64,000 nucleotides of DNA from Parvibaculum sp. (GCA_017642695.1 JAEPQD010000001.1:1869701-1933700); one strand, 5' to 3'; positions 42,941-52,005 are shown, numbered from the stretch's first letter. The notes: generated by a model not told the origin, from the sequence alone. A program made the numbers and translations.

Positions 42941-44092
42941 ATGGCCCTCGACGCCGAAACACGCGATCAGCTCATTTCTTCTGTCCGCCGCTTTGTCGAC
43001 GAACGCCTCCGCCCGATTGAGGACAAGGTCTCCGAAACCGATAGGGTGCCGGAAGAAATCGTCGAGGAAATGAAGGAACTCGGCCTGTTCGGCATTTCCG
43101 TTCCCGTCGAATATGGCGGCCTGGGCCTGACGATGGAGGAGGAGTGCCTCCTCATGTTCGAACTGGGCCGCACCTCGCCGGCCTTCCGCTCCGTGATCGG
43201 CACCAATGTCGGCATCGGCAGTCAGGGCATCGTCATGCATGGCCGCCAGGACCAGAAGGAATACTGGCTGCCGAAGATCGCGAGCGGCGAGGTCATTGTG
43301 AGCTTCGCGCTGACCGAGCCGGAAGCGGGCTCCGACGCTGCTTCTCTCAAGGCAACGGCGATCAAGGACGGTGACCACTACATCGTCAACGGCACCAAGC
43401 GATACATCACCAATGCCAACAAGGCCCACGCCTTCACGCTGATGGCGCGCACCGATCCGAAGACGCCGGGTGCAAAGGGTGTCTCCGCTTTCGTCGTGCC
43501 GCGCGACATTCCGGGCATCCATATCGGCAAACCTGAGAAGAAGATGGGGCAGCAGGGCGCGCACATCTGCGACGTCGTCTTCGAGGATGCCCGCATCCCG
43601 GCCGAGTGTCTCCTCGGAGAGGAGGAGGGCAAGGGTTTCGTCACCGCCATGCAGGTGCTGGAGCGCGGCCGTCTCCACATCTCCGCCGTCTGCATCGGCG
43701 TTGCCGACCGTCTCGTCGAGGACTCGGTGCAATATGCTGCGGAGCGAAAGCAGTTCGGCGCACCCATTGGCGATCTCCAGCTCGTGCAGGCCATGCTGGC
43801 GGATTCGAAGATGGAAGCCTATGCCGGTCGCTGCATGGTACTCGACGCCGCCCGCCGCCGCGACGCGGGCGAGAACGTCGCGACCGAAAGTTCCTGCTGC
43901 AAACTCTTCTGCTCGGAAGCCGTCGGCCGCATCGCCGACCGCGCGGTGCAGGTTCATGGCGGCGCCGGCTATGTTGCCGACTACGGTATCGAACGCTTCT
44001 ACCGCGACGTACGCATCTTCCGCATTTACGAAGGCACGAGCCAGGTGCAGCAGGTCATCATCGCTCGCAATCTGTTGAAGGCGGCAACCTGA
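42941..44092 (+). CDS. Acyl-CoA dehydrogenase (short/medium-chain type)
   Basis: A 383-residue canonical acyl-CoA dehydrogenase: ALTEPEAGSDAASL near residues 124-137, KRYITNANKAHAF near 153-165, QVHGGAGYVADYGIERFYRDVRIFRIYEGTSQVQQ at the end, with the catalytic Glu in YEGTS. This differs from the three other dehydrogenases in the window, which lack that Glu. It should be a catalytically self-sufficient homotetramer acting on linear or branched acyl-CoA. Followed by a UDG-like gene on the same strand. Confidence 0.93.
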   Translation: MALDAETRDQLISSVRRFVDERLRPIEDKVSETDRVPEEIVEEMKELGLFGISVPVEYGGLGLTMEEECLLMFELGRTSPAFRSVIGTNVGIGSQGIVMHGRQDQKEYWLPKIASGEVIVSFALTEPEAGSDAASLKATAIKDGDHYIVNGTKRYITNANKAHAFTLMARTDPKTPGAKGVSAFVVPRDIPGIHIGKPEKKMGQQGAHICDVVFEDARIPAECLLGEEEGKGFVTAMQVLERGRLHISAVCIGVADRLVEDSVQYAAERKQFGAPIGDLQLVQAMLADSKMEAYAGRCMVLDAARRRDAGENVATESSCCKLFCSEAVGRIADRAVQVHGGAGYVADYGIERFYRDVRIFRIYEGTSQVQQVIIARNLLKAAT

Positions 44093-44135
44093 TCCGTGAT
44101 TTGTCCCGGCCTCCGCTCTCGCGGCAGAATGGGGC

Positions 44136-44741
44136 ATGACCAAACTTGATCGTCTCGCTGCCGATATCCGCGCCTGCCGTCTCTGCCTCGAAAGCCCGCG
44201 CGGGAAGCCCTTGCCGCATGAGCCGCGGCCTGTCCTGCGCGTCTCGCGCACCGCGCGCCTCTGCATCGCGGGGCAGGCGCCCGGTACGCGTGTTCATGCG
44301 TCCGGCACGCCGTTCACGGATCCGAGCGGAGACCGCCTGCGTGACTGGATGGGTGTCACGCCGGATGAGTTCTACGACGTATCGCGCATCGCCATCGTGC
44401 CCATGGGCTTCTGCTTTCCGGGTCTCGATGCAAAGGGCGGCGATCTGCCGCCGCGCCGGGAATGCGCCGAGACATGGCGTTCGGCTCTCTTCGATCTCAT
44501 GCCGAAGCTCGAAACGATCCTCCTTGTCGGCCAGTACGCGCAAGGCTGGCATCTCGGCACCGCGAAGAAGGAAAGCCTCACGGAGACGGTCCGGGCGTGG
44601 AAAGAATATTATCCCCGCCTCCTGCCGCTGCCGCATCCTTCGTGGCGCAACAATGCATGGATCAGGAAGAACCCGTGGTTCGAGGAGGATTTGCTGCCGG
44701 TTCTGAAGCGGGATGTCCGCCGCCTTCTCGGAAAGAAGTGA
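44136..44741 (+). CDS. Uracil-DNA glycosylase family protein
   Basis: A 201-residue UDG-fold protein. IAGQAPGTRVHASGTPFTDPSGDRLRDWMG near residues 44-72 matches motif A, IVPMGFCFPG follows, and LPLPHPSWRNN near 163-173 matches the C-terminal HPS motif. The N-terminal DIRACRLC lacks the full four-cysteine iron-sulfur set of families 4 and 5, so it may be a family variant without a cluster or with another role. Its TGA overlaps the next gene's ATG (TGATG). Confidence 0.82.
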   Translation: MTKLDRLAADIRACRLCLESPRGKPLPHEPRPVLRVSRTARLCIAGQAPGTRVHASGTPFTDPSGDRLRDWMGVTPDEFYDVSRIAIVPMGFCFPGLDAKGGDLPPRRECAETWRSALFDLMPKLETILLVGQYAQGWHLGTAKKESLTETVRAWKEYYPRLLPLPHPSWRNNAWIRKNPWFEEDLLPVLKRDVRRLLGKK

Positions 44742-45742
44742 TGAGAGTTGCTCTTTCCCTCTGTCTTGCGGTTCTGCTCTCCGCCTGCGCGCCGCGCCTC
44801 ATGACGGTCGGCGACCCGGTCTACAAGCCGCATATCGAGCAGGTGGTGCCCTCTCATGCCGTCATGGCTGACGGAACGCGCCTGCCATTACTCGTCTTCG
44901 CGGCAGAGAAGCCACATGCCGTCATTGTCGCGCTTCACGGCTTCAACGACTACTCGAATGCCTTCGCGGCGCCCGGTCCAGGGCCTTGGCTGGCAGAGCA
45001 GGGCGTCACGCTCTATGCCGTCGATCAGCGCGGCTTCGGCCGTGCGCCTGGCCGGGGCCTGTGGGCGGGCGACAGGCGCATGGCTGAAGATGCGGTCACA
45101 CTGGTAGAGCTCGTACGCGAGCGGCATCCGGGCCTGCCCGTATATCTCCTGGGCACCAGTATGGGCGGTGCGGTGGCCATGCGCACGATGATGCTCCCCG
45201 AACCGCCCGAGGTAGAGGGGCTCATCCTCGCAGCGCCTGCGGTCTGGGGTTGGCAGAAGCTCAATCATTTCTACGCTGCGGCACTGTGGACTGCCGCCCA
45301 TCTCGCCCCAGCTGCAACGCTGACCGGCCGCGGGCTCGACATCTGGCCTTCGGACAATATCGAGATGTTGCGCGCGCTTGGCAGGGACCCGCTTGTCATC
45401 AAGGAGACCCGGATTGATACGCTATACGGGCTGGTGCAGCTGATGGACTCCGCCTACGCTGCCGCACCGAAGCTCGACGTGCCGGTTCTCCTCCTCTACG
45501 GCGCCAAGGACGAGATCGTGCCCGCGGGTTCAATCGCCGATGCCTACGAAGCGATGGAGGAAGCTGACGTGAATGTCACGGCGGCGTGCTATCCGGATGG
45601 TTACCACATGCTCCTGCGCGATCTGGAACGCGAAACCGTGTGGCGCGACGTTGCGGCATGGATCGAAAGCGGAGGGGATTCGCTTTTCTCGGGCAAGGAA
45701 GGTGATCTGCGTCACTGTCGCCCTCTTGAGGACGGCGAATGA
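44741..45742 (+). CDS. Alpha/beta hydrolase lipoprotein (monoglyceride lipase/lysophospholipase-like)
   Basis: A 333-residue protein. A lipoprotein signal LSLCLAVLLSAC ends in a lipobox (Cys16). The hydrolase domain has VIVALHGFNDYSNAF near 61-75, the YAVDQRGFG segment, the nucleophile elbow GTSMGGAVA near 137-145, GAKDEIV (Asp) and YPDGYHMLL (His). It probably acts on lysophospholipids or monoacylglycerols at the envelope. The ATG overlaps the UDG stop. The last 20 bp contain the candidate RpoH -35 of the next gene. Confidence 0.87.
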   Translation: MRVALSLCLAVLLSACAPRLMTVGDPVYKPHIEQVVPSHAVMADGTRLPLLVFAAEKPHAVIVALHGFNDYSNAFAAPGPGPWLAEQGVTLYAVDQRGFGRAPGRGLWAGDRRMAEDAVTLVELVRERHPGLPVYLLGTSMGGAVAMRTMMLPEPPEVEGLILAAPAVWGWQKLNHFYAAALWTAAHLAPAATLTGRGLDIWPSDNIEMLRALGRDPLVIKETRIDTLYGLVQLMDSAYAAAPKLDVPVLLLYGAKDEIVPAGSIADAYEAMEEADVNVTAACYPDGYHMLLRDLERETVWRDVAAWIESGGDSLFSGKEGDLRHCRPLEDGE

Positions 45743-45752
45743 AGGCATAGAT
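45725..45752 (+). promoter_or_regulatory. Candidate RpoH (sigma-32) promoter of hsp20
   Basis: CTTG (45725-45728), 17 bp, then CATAGAT (45746-45752) fits the alphaproteobacterial heat-shock pattern CTTG-N17/18-CYTATNT at 5 of 7 positions in the -10. It would start transcription near 45758, leaving a 62-nt leader for hsp20. Confidence 0.5.
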
Positions 45753-45791
45753 TTTTGACTGGGCAGTGAAGCCCGCATGTTTGTGAAGGGT

Positions 45792-45820
45792 GCTTTTTTG
45801 GTCCGAAAAGGAGCAGAAGA
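45792..45820 (+). ncRNA. FourU-type RNA thermometer candidate over the hsp20 Shine-Dalgarno
   Basis: GCUUUUUU (45792-45799) pairs over 8 positions with AAAGGAGC (45807-45814) around a GGUCCGA loop. Two pairs are U-G and the rest are A-U/G-C, so the stem is weak and should melt on heating. The covered AAAGGAG is the ribosome-binding site, 6 nt before the ATG at 45820. A second, GC-rich hairpin GGGC-AGTGAA-GCCC (45761-45774) lies upstream. Two-hairpin order matches known heat-shock thermometers. Confidence 0.65.
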
Positions 45821-46311
45821 TGGCCAATCAAGTCTCGAAAAATGAAGACCACAAGGGAACGTCTCTTTTTTCGCACGATCCCTTTTCTTCCTTCCGTGAA
45901 GAAATGAACAGCCTGATTGACCGCGCCTTCGGGCGGAGTACGGGCTTTCTCGATGTCCCGGCGTTCGGCCGGTTTGGAACCGGCGCTGTCACGCCGCGCA
46001 TCGATCTCCATGAAACCGAAAAATCCTATTCTCTCGAGGCCGAGCTTCCCGGCCTCGAGGAGAAGGACATAGACCTCAGCGTCCACGATGGCGTGCTGAC
46101 GCTGAAGGGCGAGAAACGCTACGAGAAGAAGGACGCGGCCCGCGTCGTGGAGCGTCACTATGGCAGCTTCCAGCGCGTCTTCACTCTGCCGTCCGACGTC
46201 GATGACGCGAAGATCGATGCGACATTCGACAAGGGTGTGCTGACGGTGACGATGCCGAAGAAGCCGGGCTCGAAACCGGCTAGCCGTCAGATATCGATCG
46301 GCAAGGGGTGA
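45820..46311 (+). CDS. Hsp20/alpha-crystallin family small heat-shock protein
   Basis: A 163-residue ATP-independent chaperone holding unfolding proteins. The N-terminal DPFSSFREEMNSLIDRAFG segment precedes the alpha-crystallin domain (PRIDLHETEKSYSLEAELPGLEEKDIDLSVHDGVLTLKGEKR) and the VERHYGSFQRVFTLP and GVLTVTMPK strands. The ATG at 45820 is preceded by AAAGGAG. Expression should be heat-regulated at two levels: an RpoH-like promoter and a thermometer hairpin. Convergent with the patatin gene, stops 4 bp apart. Confidence 0.93.
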   Translation: MANQVSKNEDHKGTSLFSHDPFSSFREEMNSLIDRAFGRSTGFLDVPAFGRFGTGAVTPRIDLHETEKSYSLEAELPGLEEKDIDLSVHDGVLTLKGEKRYEKKDAARVVERHYGSFQRVFTLPSDVDDAKIDATFDKGVLTVTMPKKPGSKPASRQISIGKG

Positions 46312-46315
46312 CGCT

Positions 46316-48790
46316 TCAGACGCTCTGGGGAGACAGCGTCTCGCCGTCGGCCTCTTCGGCGGCGGACGCCGTTTCCTCGCCGAAGCGGATCCGGATTTCG
46401 CGTTCCAGATCGGCGAAGAGTTCCGGCACGTTTTCGAGGTGCGGCCGTTCCGCCTTCAGGATCGAGCGGAAGAGCCTTGCCTTCAGTTTCGCGAGATCGA
46501 GCCCCGACTTCTTGATCGCGGCGGGCGCACTGGACGCCACGATGTCGACCAGCCGGTCGGCGGCATGGAGCCGTCCCCATAGATAATCGTTCTCTCGCGC
46601 CCGGCGGCTGAAGAAGGCGGCGAAATAGCCGAGGTCGCGCCCCATCAACGTTGCTGGCGCACCGCCTTCGCGGATCGCGCGGGCATCTTCAGGGCTGATG
46701 CGGTCGACCTGTACCGTGTCCACGTCGTCGAGGTCCTGCCACTTGTTGAGCGGCAGCGTCAGCACGTCGAAGAAGGGAAAACCGATATAGGCCTGCACGA
46801 GTTCGGTGCGGATTTCGAGGGGCAGCGGCATCGCCGCCATTTCGACGAAGCTTGCATCGATCTCCTTGTCGAGGCCGACGAGATTGAGTTCTGGTACGAC
46901 ATGCGCCGTAAAGGCGTCGATCTCGTGCGGTTCCGCAATGCCGTCATCGTAGATCGCCTTGCAGAGGTCGCGTGTCTCGTCGTTCCTGAGCCGCCGCGCC
47001 GTTTCGGACTGCACGCGTTCGAGGTTCCGGTAGAGGCTGGTTTTGAAATCGTCCAGAACATCGGGGTTGTAATCCGGGTTCTCCGCAGCGTCCATGTTCT
47101 GGTAGAGCTCGTTCAGCCGCCGGACCACGAAGCGAAGCCGCCGGACGCGGAAATTCACGTCGAACTCGCGCAGGAATCGCACCCAGGCATCTTCCTTGCT
47201 GGGTTCCGCGCCGTCCGTCGCGTGTGCGGACCATTGCACGGGAAAGATACCTTGCTCCTTCGCCCAGGTTTCGACCGCGCGCGACAACGCCAGCCGGTCG
47301 CTCGGGTGATGTACGGCGTCGCTGAGTGCCGCGACGATATTCGTGATCTGATCGAGGACGGATGAAACCTTGAGCTGGATATAGGCATCATAGGCATAGC
47401 CGGCCTCGACGGCGGCCTGCGCATTCGCCTTGTTACGCAGTGTCGCGAGCTCTGCGGCACTCGGCAAAGCGCCGCCATTGCCGTTGAAGAGTTGCGTGAT
47501 GCGCGCGCGGACATGCGGCCGCGTCGCCGCCACGATCTGCCGGTAGCGGCGTACGCGCTCGGAGAAGTCGTGCAGCGCTTCCAGTTCGTCGCGCACCGGC
47601 TGGTTGCGCGGAATGTCGGACAGCGCACCCCGGATCGTCTGGAAGAAGCCAGGGGCCGCACCGCCGGCCTCCACGCGTCCGCCCTTCGGGTCCGGATCGA
47701 TGTAGACGACACGACGGTCGACTTCGCGATAGGCCGGCCGCCCGCGAATTGCGGTGATGGCTTCCGCAAAGGGCTTGTTGTTGAGCACGCTGCCGTCGAT
47801 GAAGGACGCCTTTACCGGATCGGCGCCCGCCGCGATCAGGGGCTTGAAGTTGTTGCGCAGGAAAGCTTCCCGTGTCGGCCACGGGACGTCGTGCTCCTTG
47901 AGCACGGCTTCGAGCTCGCCGATCCGTGCGGGCGGGAAGGCTCCGGGGAAGGAAGAGGTGGCGCGTGCCGCGAAGACGAGCCCCGGCACGTGCTCGAGGT
48001 CGAAGTCGCTTTCGATGGCGCCACTCGGATGCTGGAAATAGGTGAACTTCAGGCTATGCCGGTGTTCTCGCTCACGGATCGAAGCCGGGTCGTGCAAGGG
48101 AATGTTCTGGCTGTAGCCATGGAAGTCGGTCAGCGAGACGATGAGGTCGAGCCGGTGTCCCGTCGGCAGCAGCGATGCTTTTTTCGGGTCCGGTTCGCCC
48201 ATCGCCGTGCAGGCGTCGAGCAGCATCCCGCTCATGATCGAGCCGGAGAAGGGCGGCTGGAACCAGCGTGAGCGCGTGAAGAGCTGCAGCTTCTGCCGCA
48301 TCTCGATGTCGGGTGCGTAGCGCGCGAGCCACTTGTCGGTGAGCCCCCAGAAGATCGGCTTCATGAAGAGCTTGTCCCAGCGCCCGGCGAGATGCTTCTC
48401 GTCCATCAGCGCCACGATGTCGGCCTGTTCCAGCCACATCTTGCGGTGCGAGTCCATCGGCAGGTCATGCGCCAGCGCACGGGCGAGGAGGACGCCATTG
48501 ATGCCGCCGGCCGATGCTCCTGCGATCGTATCCACGAAGACGCGCAGTTCGAGCGATTGACCGATCGCCTGGATGAGCTCGAAGTAGAGGGACTCGGTGT
48601 CCGTCTCCCGGTCTTCGTGGTCGATGTCGTGATACTTGGCGGAGCGGCGTTGGGACCGCGCCACGTCGTAGTGGTAGATCCGCGAGGCGCGCACGAGCTT
48701 CAGGATTTCCTTGGTCACACCATGCATGTAGACGGCAAGCGACACCCCGCCGTAGCAGACAAGCGCGATCCTGAGTTCCTTTTCCTTCAT
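46316..48790 (-). CDS. Patatin-like phospholipase with C-terminal DUF3376-type region
   Basis: An 824-residue protein. GGVSLAVYMHG near residues 14-24 forms the oxyanion hole, GASAGG near 91-96 has the nucleophile Ser93, and FIDGSVLNNKPFAEAI near 330-345 has the catalytic Asp332. The remaining 480 residues match the long C-terminal region of the patatin-related TIGR03607/DUF3376 group. It likely hydrolyses acyl esters of phospholipids; the C-domain's role is unknown. Length is normal for this subgroup. Confidence 0.88.
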   Translation of the reverse strand: MKEKELRIALVCYGGVSLAVYMHGVTKEILKLVRASRIYHYDVARSQRRSAKYHDIDHEDRETDTESLYFELIQAIGQSLELRVFVDTIAGASAGGINGVLLARALAHDLPMDSHRKMWLEQADIVALMDEKHLAGRWDKLFMKPIFWGLTDKWLARYAPDIEMRQKLQLFTRSRWFQPPFSGSIMSGMLLDACTAMGEPDPKKASLLPTGHRLDLIVSLTDFHGYSQNIPLHDPASIREREHRHSLKFTYFQHPSGAIESDFDLEHVPGLVFAARATSSFPGAFPPARIGELEAVLKEHDVPWPTREAFLRNNFKPLIAAGADPVKASFIDGSVLNNKPFAEAITAIRGRPAYREVDRRVVYIDPDPKGGRVEAGGAAPGFFQTIRGALSDIPRNQPVRDELEALHDFSERVRRYRQIVAATRPHVRARITQLFNGNGGALPSAAELATLRNKANAQAAVEAGYAYDAYIQLKVSSVLDQITNIVAALSDAVHHPSDRLALSRAVETWAKEQGIFPVQWSAHATDGAEPSKEDAWVRFLREFDVNFRVRRLRFVVRRLNELYQNMDAAENPDYNPDVLDDFKTSLYRNLERVQSETARRLRNDETRDLCKAIYDDGIAEPHEIDAFTAHVVPELNLVGLDKEIDASFVEMAAMPLPLEIRTELVQAYIGFPFFDVLTLPLNKWQDLDDVDTVQVDRISPEDARAIREGGAPATLMGRDLGYFAAFFSRRARENDYLWGRLHAADRLVDIVASSAPAAIKKSGLDLAKLKARLFRSILKAERPHLENVPELFADLEREIRIRFGEETASAAEEADGETLSPQSV

Positions 48791-48985
48791 GCCCCCCGCC
48801 TCGGGACTGGATACCTTGGAGGCCCGCCCCGGGTCCCCAACTCGGCGGCCAGTCTAGGAGACGTCCCCCTCATGACCAATTAACGATAGTGCGACAGCTT
48901 GGCTCATTATTAATTACGAATGCGATATGTAAATAGAGGGGATCGGTGCGCGGGGCCGTCCTGCGCCGCTATGGAACGAAAAACC

Positions 48986-49795
48986 ATGCTCGACCCGACA
49001 ACAGTCCATATCCTTCTGGCACTCGCCTCCGGCGTGCTGATCGGCCTGTCGCTCGGCCTCATAGGCGGGGGAGGGTCGATTCTCGCCGTGCCGCTTCTTC
49101 TTTACGTGGTGGGTGTGGCATCTCCTCACGTCGCTATCGGAACTGGGGCGCTCGCCGTCGCGGCCAATGCTGCGGTGAGCCTCGCGATGCATGCCCGCGC
49201 GCGCACCGTGAAATGGCCCTGTGCGCTGGTTTTCGCGGGCTCGGGCGTCGCTGGCGCCGCGCTCGGGGCGCAGTTCGGAAAGGCCGTGAACGGCGATGTG
49301 CTGCTGGCGCTTTTCGGGCTCGTGATGATCCTTGTCGGCGCCGCCATGTTCCTGCGGCGCGGGGAAGGCGGAGACCCGGACGTCCATCTCGATCGCAGCT
49401 CGGCCGCGCGTCTTCTTCCGCCGCTTGCGAGCACAGGCTTCATGGTGGGCGGTCTTTCCGGCTTCTTCGGCATCGGCGGCGGCTTCCTCATCGTGCCCGG
49501 CCTCATTACCGCGACGGCAATGCCGCTTTTGAACGCCATAGGGTCGTCTCTCGTCTCCGTCACCGTCTTCGGTCTCACCACCGCCACGAGCTATGCCTTT
49601 TCGAGCCTGGTCGACTGGCCTGTGGCGGGACTTATGGTGATTGGCGGTTTCGGCGGGTCTTTCGCGGGGCTTCGCCTCGCGCGCCGTCTTTCCGGCTCTC
49701 GTCAGGCGCTCTCGGTCGTCTTCGCGGTGATCGTCATCACGACCGGCCTCTATATCGTCTGGACGGGAATGGGCGCTCTCACGGCGCTCCTCTGA
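48986..49795 (+). CDS. Sulfite exporter TauE/SafE family membrane protein
   Basis: A 269-residue polytopic membrane protein. LGLIGGGGSILAVPLLLYVVGV near residues 22-43 and LSGFFGIGGGFLIVPGL near 160-176 are the duplicated TauE/SafE motifs. Members move small anions including sulfite, sulfoacetate or thiosulfate-like species. The ATG at 48986 follows GGAACGAA; one at 48971 is possible. It is the second family member in the window (see 5051) but only distantly alike. No neighbouring sulfur genes. Confidence 0.85.
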   Translation: MLDPTTVHILLALASGVLIGLSLGLIGGGGSILAVPLLLYVVGVASPHVAIGTGALAVAANAAVSLAMHARARTVKWPCALVFAGSGVAGAALGAQFGKAVNGDVLLALFGLVMILVGAAMFLRRGEGGDPDVHLDRSSAARLLPPLASTGFMVGGLSGFFGIGGGFLIVPGLITATAMPLLNAIGSSLVSVTVFGLTTATSYAFSSLVDWPVAGLMVIGGFGGSFAGLRLARRLSGSRQALSVVFAVIVITTGLYIVWTGMGALTALL

Positions 49796-49861
49796 GCGGT
49801 CCGGGCGGTCTTGATGTCAGGGATGGCTCGCGAAGTAGCCGCTCGCGAAACGGATCGGTAA

Positions 49862-49937
49862 TGGTGGACGGTACTGGACTCGAACCAGTGACCCCTGCGA
49901 TGTGAACACAGTGCTCTACCAACTGAGCTAACCGTCC
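49862..49937 (-). tRNA. tRNA-Val (anticodon CAC)
   Basis: On the minus strand the acceptor GGACGGT pairs fully with ACCGTCC, followed by discriminator A and an encoded CCA. D-arm GCTC-AGTTGGTA-GAGC, anticodon stem CTGTG/CGCAG with loop TTCACAT (anticodon CAC) and T-arm ACTGG-TTCGAGT-CCAGT are all present. The 76-nt length is normal. Confidence 0.95.
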
Positions 49938-50112
49938 CCTGGGGCGCCGGAGCGCCGCGAACGGGCACGAAACCGCGCCGGCTCGGCCTCTATCTCGAGG
50001 GAGCCCGTCTATAGGCTTTGCGCCCTCGCGAAGTCAAGCGGTCGCAAGAACCGCCCCATGCGGTATGCTCCGGCGAGGCAGGAAGACCGCGAAAAAGAGG
50101 GAGAAGGCAGCA

Positions 50113-51285
50113 ATGGCGGGAGATGCGGGTCTCAGGAATTTTACGACGCTGGCGCGCCTCGCGCTGCGCGGGGCAGGGCGCATCTTCAGCCCGCGCTCCC
50201 TGGGGCCTGAACCGGGCATGCCATTCGAGCAGGCCATGTCCACACTCCTCGCAGACCCCGGTGTCTCCGCTCATGTCCGTACGGCGCGTCTCGTCGCCCT
50301 CGGCGCCGAGAGCGGCTGGGAGGCCGTCGGTTTCGATGTCGCGCCCGGCGACGAGGTGACGGTGATCGCGGCCGGCGGCTTCTGGGCCTCGAAGCCGCTC
50401 GATCTCGGCTTCGGCGCCCGCATCGGCCTGTGGCTGCGCGCCGGTGGAACGGGGCCCATCCGCAAGACGCCGACGAACGCCTCCTCGCTGGTGATGGAAA
50501 GTGCCGGTGCGCTTGAGATTGTGGCCAAGCCGCCCGGCGAATGGGCGGACGAGCAGGGCGGTTTCGACACGGCCTATCCGCGCGGCGGCGTCGCTGGCGA
50601 GATCGGCGCCTGCGTCATTGTCTGGCAGCGAAGCGCGGAAGCGGGCCTCGAGGCGATGTCGCGCGCCGGGGATTACGAAGGGCTCGTCGCCCGCGCGCTC
50701 GACGAGGCGCGTCATCCTGTACCGGCGCCGCAAGGCTGGCATTATCTCTGGCGTCTCGGCGAAGGCCGCATTTTCCGCGAGGCACATGGGGCCGACGGTC
50801 GCACCATCTGCTGCCACACATCGGGCGACGTCGGCATACTTCAGTTCCCTGCTGATTTTCCGCTCACGGAGAATACGCGGCTCCGCTGGCGCTGGAAGGT
50901 CGACCGTCTGCCTTGCGACCTGCCGGAAGACATCCAGCCGACGCATGATTATCTTTCTATTGCCGTCGAGTTCGACAATGGCCAGGACCTCACCTACATG
51001 TGGTCATCGTCCATGGCTGAAGGCACGATCTTCCGTTGCCCGCTTCCCTTCTGGGACAAGGTGGAGACGCACTGGGTGCTGCGCTCCGACCCCGCGGGAC
51101 TCGGCAAGTGGCTCTCCGAGGAGCAGCCGCTCAAGGCCGACTACGCAAAGGCCGTCGGCGCGCCGCCAGCACGCATCGTCAAGGTCTGGTTGATCGCGGT
51201 GAGCGTCTTCCAGCGCCATGAAGGTATCTGCGAATATGCAGATATCGAACTGGTCGACGGCGACCGGGTGTTGAAAATTACCTAG
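50113..51285 (+). CDS. DUF3047 domain-containing protein
   Basis: A 390-residue protein with a C-terminal DUF3047 domain (about residues 210-390): WHYLWRLGEGRIFREAHGADGRTICCHTSG, LRWRWKVDRLPCDLPEDIQPTHDYLSIAVEFDNGQDLTYMWS and a VSVFQRHEGICEYADIELV end. The N-terminal 200 residues form a beta-rich region with GDEVTVIAAGGFW and GARIGLWLR segments, not recognised. No signal peptide seen. GGGAGAAGG precedes the ATG. Its TAG shares CTAG with the convergent phosphatase stop. Confidence 0.8.
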   Translation: MAGDAGLRNFTTLARLALRGAGRIFSPRSLGPEPGMPFEQAMSTLLADPGVSAHVRTARLVALGAESGWEAVGFDVAPGDEVTVIAAGGFWASKPLDLGFGARIGLWLRAGGTGPIRKTPTNASSLVMESAGALEIVAKPPGEWADEQGGFDTAYPRGGVAGEIGACVIVWQRSAEAGLEAMSRAGDYEGLVARALDEARHPVPAPQGWHYLWRLGEGRIFREAHGADGRTICCHTSGDVGILQFPADFPLTENTRLRWRWKVDRLPCDLPEDIQPTHDYLSIAVEFDNGQDLTYMWSSSMAEGTIFRCPLPFWDKVETHWVLRSDPAGLGKWLSEEQPLKADYAKAVGAPPARIVKVWLIAVSVFQRHEGICEYADIELVDGDRVLKIT

Positions 51286-51962
51286 CCGAAATGCTGCGGC
51301 AGCAGCTTTGCAAGGGCCACCGGGAACTCGTCGAAATGGTCGATGGTTACCGTCGCGCCGAGTTCCGGTACGGGAATGCGCGTATAGCCGAAGGTGACGC
51401 AGATCGAGGGAAGCTTTGCATTCCTTGCGGCGTCGACATCCGTCTCGCTGTCGCCAACCATCACCGAATGCGCGTTCTCGCCGCCGAGCTGGCGGATCGC
51501 CTCGAAGAGATGTTCCGGATCGGGTTTCTTCACAGGCAGGGTGTCGCCGCCGATCACGACCGGAAAATAATGATCGATGCCAAGCATCTCCAGCAGCTTC
51601 CGTGAGAGCCCCTCGACCTTGTTGGTGCAGACCGCCATCAGCGCGCCGCGCTCGGCGAGCATGTCGAGCTGGTCGCGCACCCCCGGCCAGAGCTTCGTAT
51701 GGTCGGCGATGTGTCGCCCGTAATAGTCCAGGAACTCATGGAAGCTCTGGTCGAGCAACGCCTCGTCTGCCGCCTCGCCCGTTTCCTTGTAGCCGCGCTC
51801 GAGCAGCAGCCGCGCGCCGCCGCCGACCAGATGCCGCACCCGCGCTTCCGGTACACGAGCCCGTCCGTGCATTTCGAGGATCACATTCGTGGTTTCGCAG
51901 AGGTCCGCCGCCGTGTCGGCGAGCGTGCCGTCGAGATCGAAAAGGAGAACAGGGCGGGGCAT
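51282..51962 (-). CDS. gph: Phosphoglycolate phosphatase (HAD family)
   Basis: A 226-residue HAD hydrolase that removes phosphate from 2-phosphoglycolate. LLFDLDGTLADTAADL near residues 6-21 contains the catalytic Asp pair, VCTNK is motif II, KKPDPEHLFEA is motif III with Lys, and MVGDSETDVDAARNA is motif IV. The ATG at 51962 is the normal start, immediately before PRPVLLFDLDG; a TTG at 52019 would add 19 unsupported residues. A GNAT gene lies upstream on the same strand. Confidence 0.9.
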   Translation of the reverse strand: MPRPVLLFDLDGTLADTAADLCETTNVILEMHGRARVPEARVRHLVGGGARLLLERGYKETGEAADEALLDQSFHEFLDYYGRHIADHTKLWPGVRDQLDMLAERGALMAVCTNKVEGLSRKLLEMLGIDHYFPVVIGGDTLPVKKPDPEHLFEAIRQLGGENAHSVMVGDSETDVDAARNAKLPSICVTFGYTRIPVPELGATVTIDHFDEFPVALAKLLPQHFG

Positions 51963-52005
51963 GAATGACCGGTCGGGTTGGAACCCGGCCTGTCTCGCAC
52001 GGGTG

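Noticed and set aside
44136-44741. Iron-sulfur family 4/5 uracil-DNA glycosylase
   Set aside because: Motif A and the HPS motif are present, but only part of the four-cysteine set is visible, so only UDG superfamily membership is called.
45760-45820. ROSE-type thermometer for hsp20
   Set aside because: The conserved U(U/C)GCU pairing to the Shine-Dalgarno was not found; the six-U stretch pairing with AAAGGA fits FourU better.
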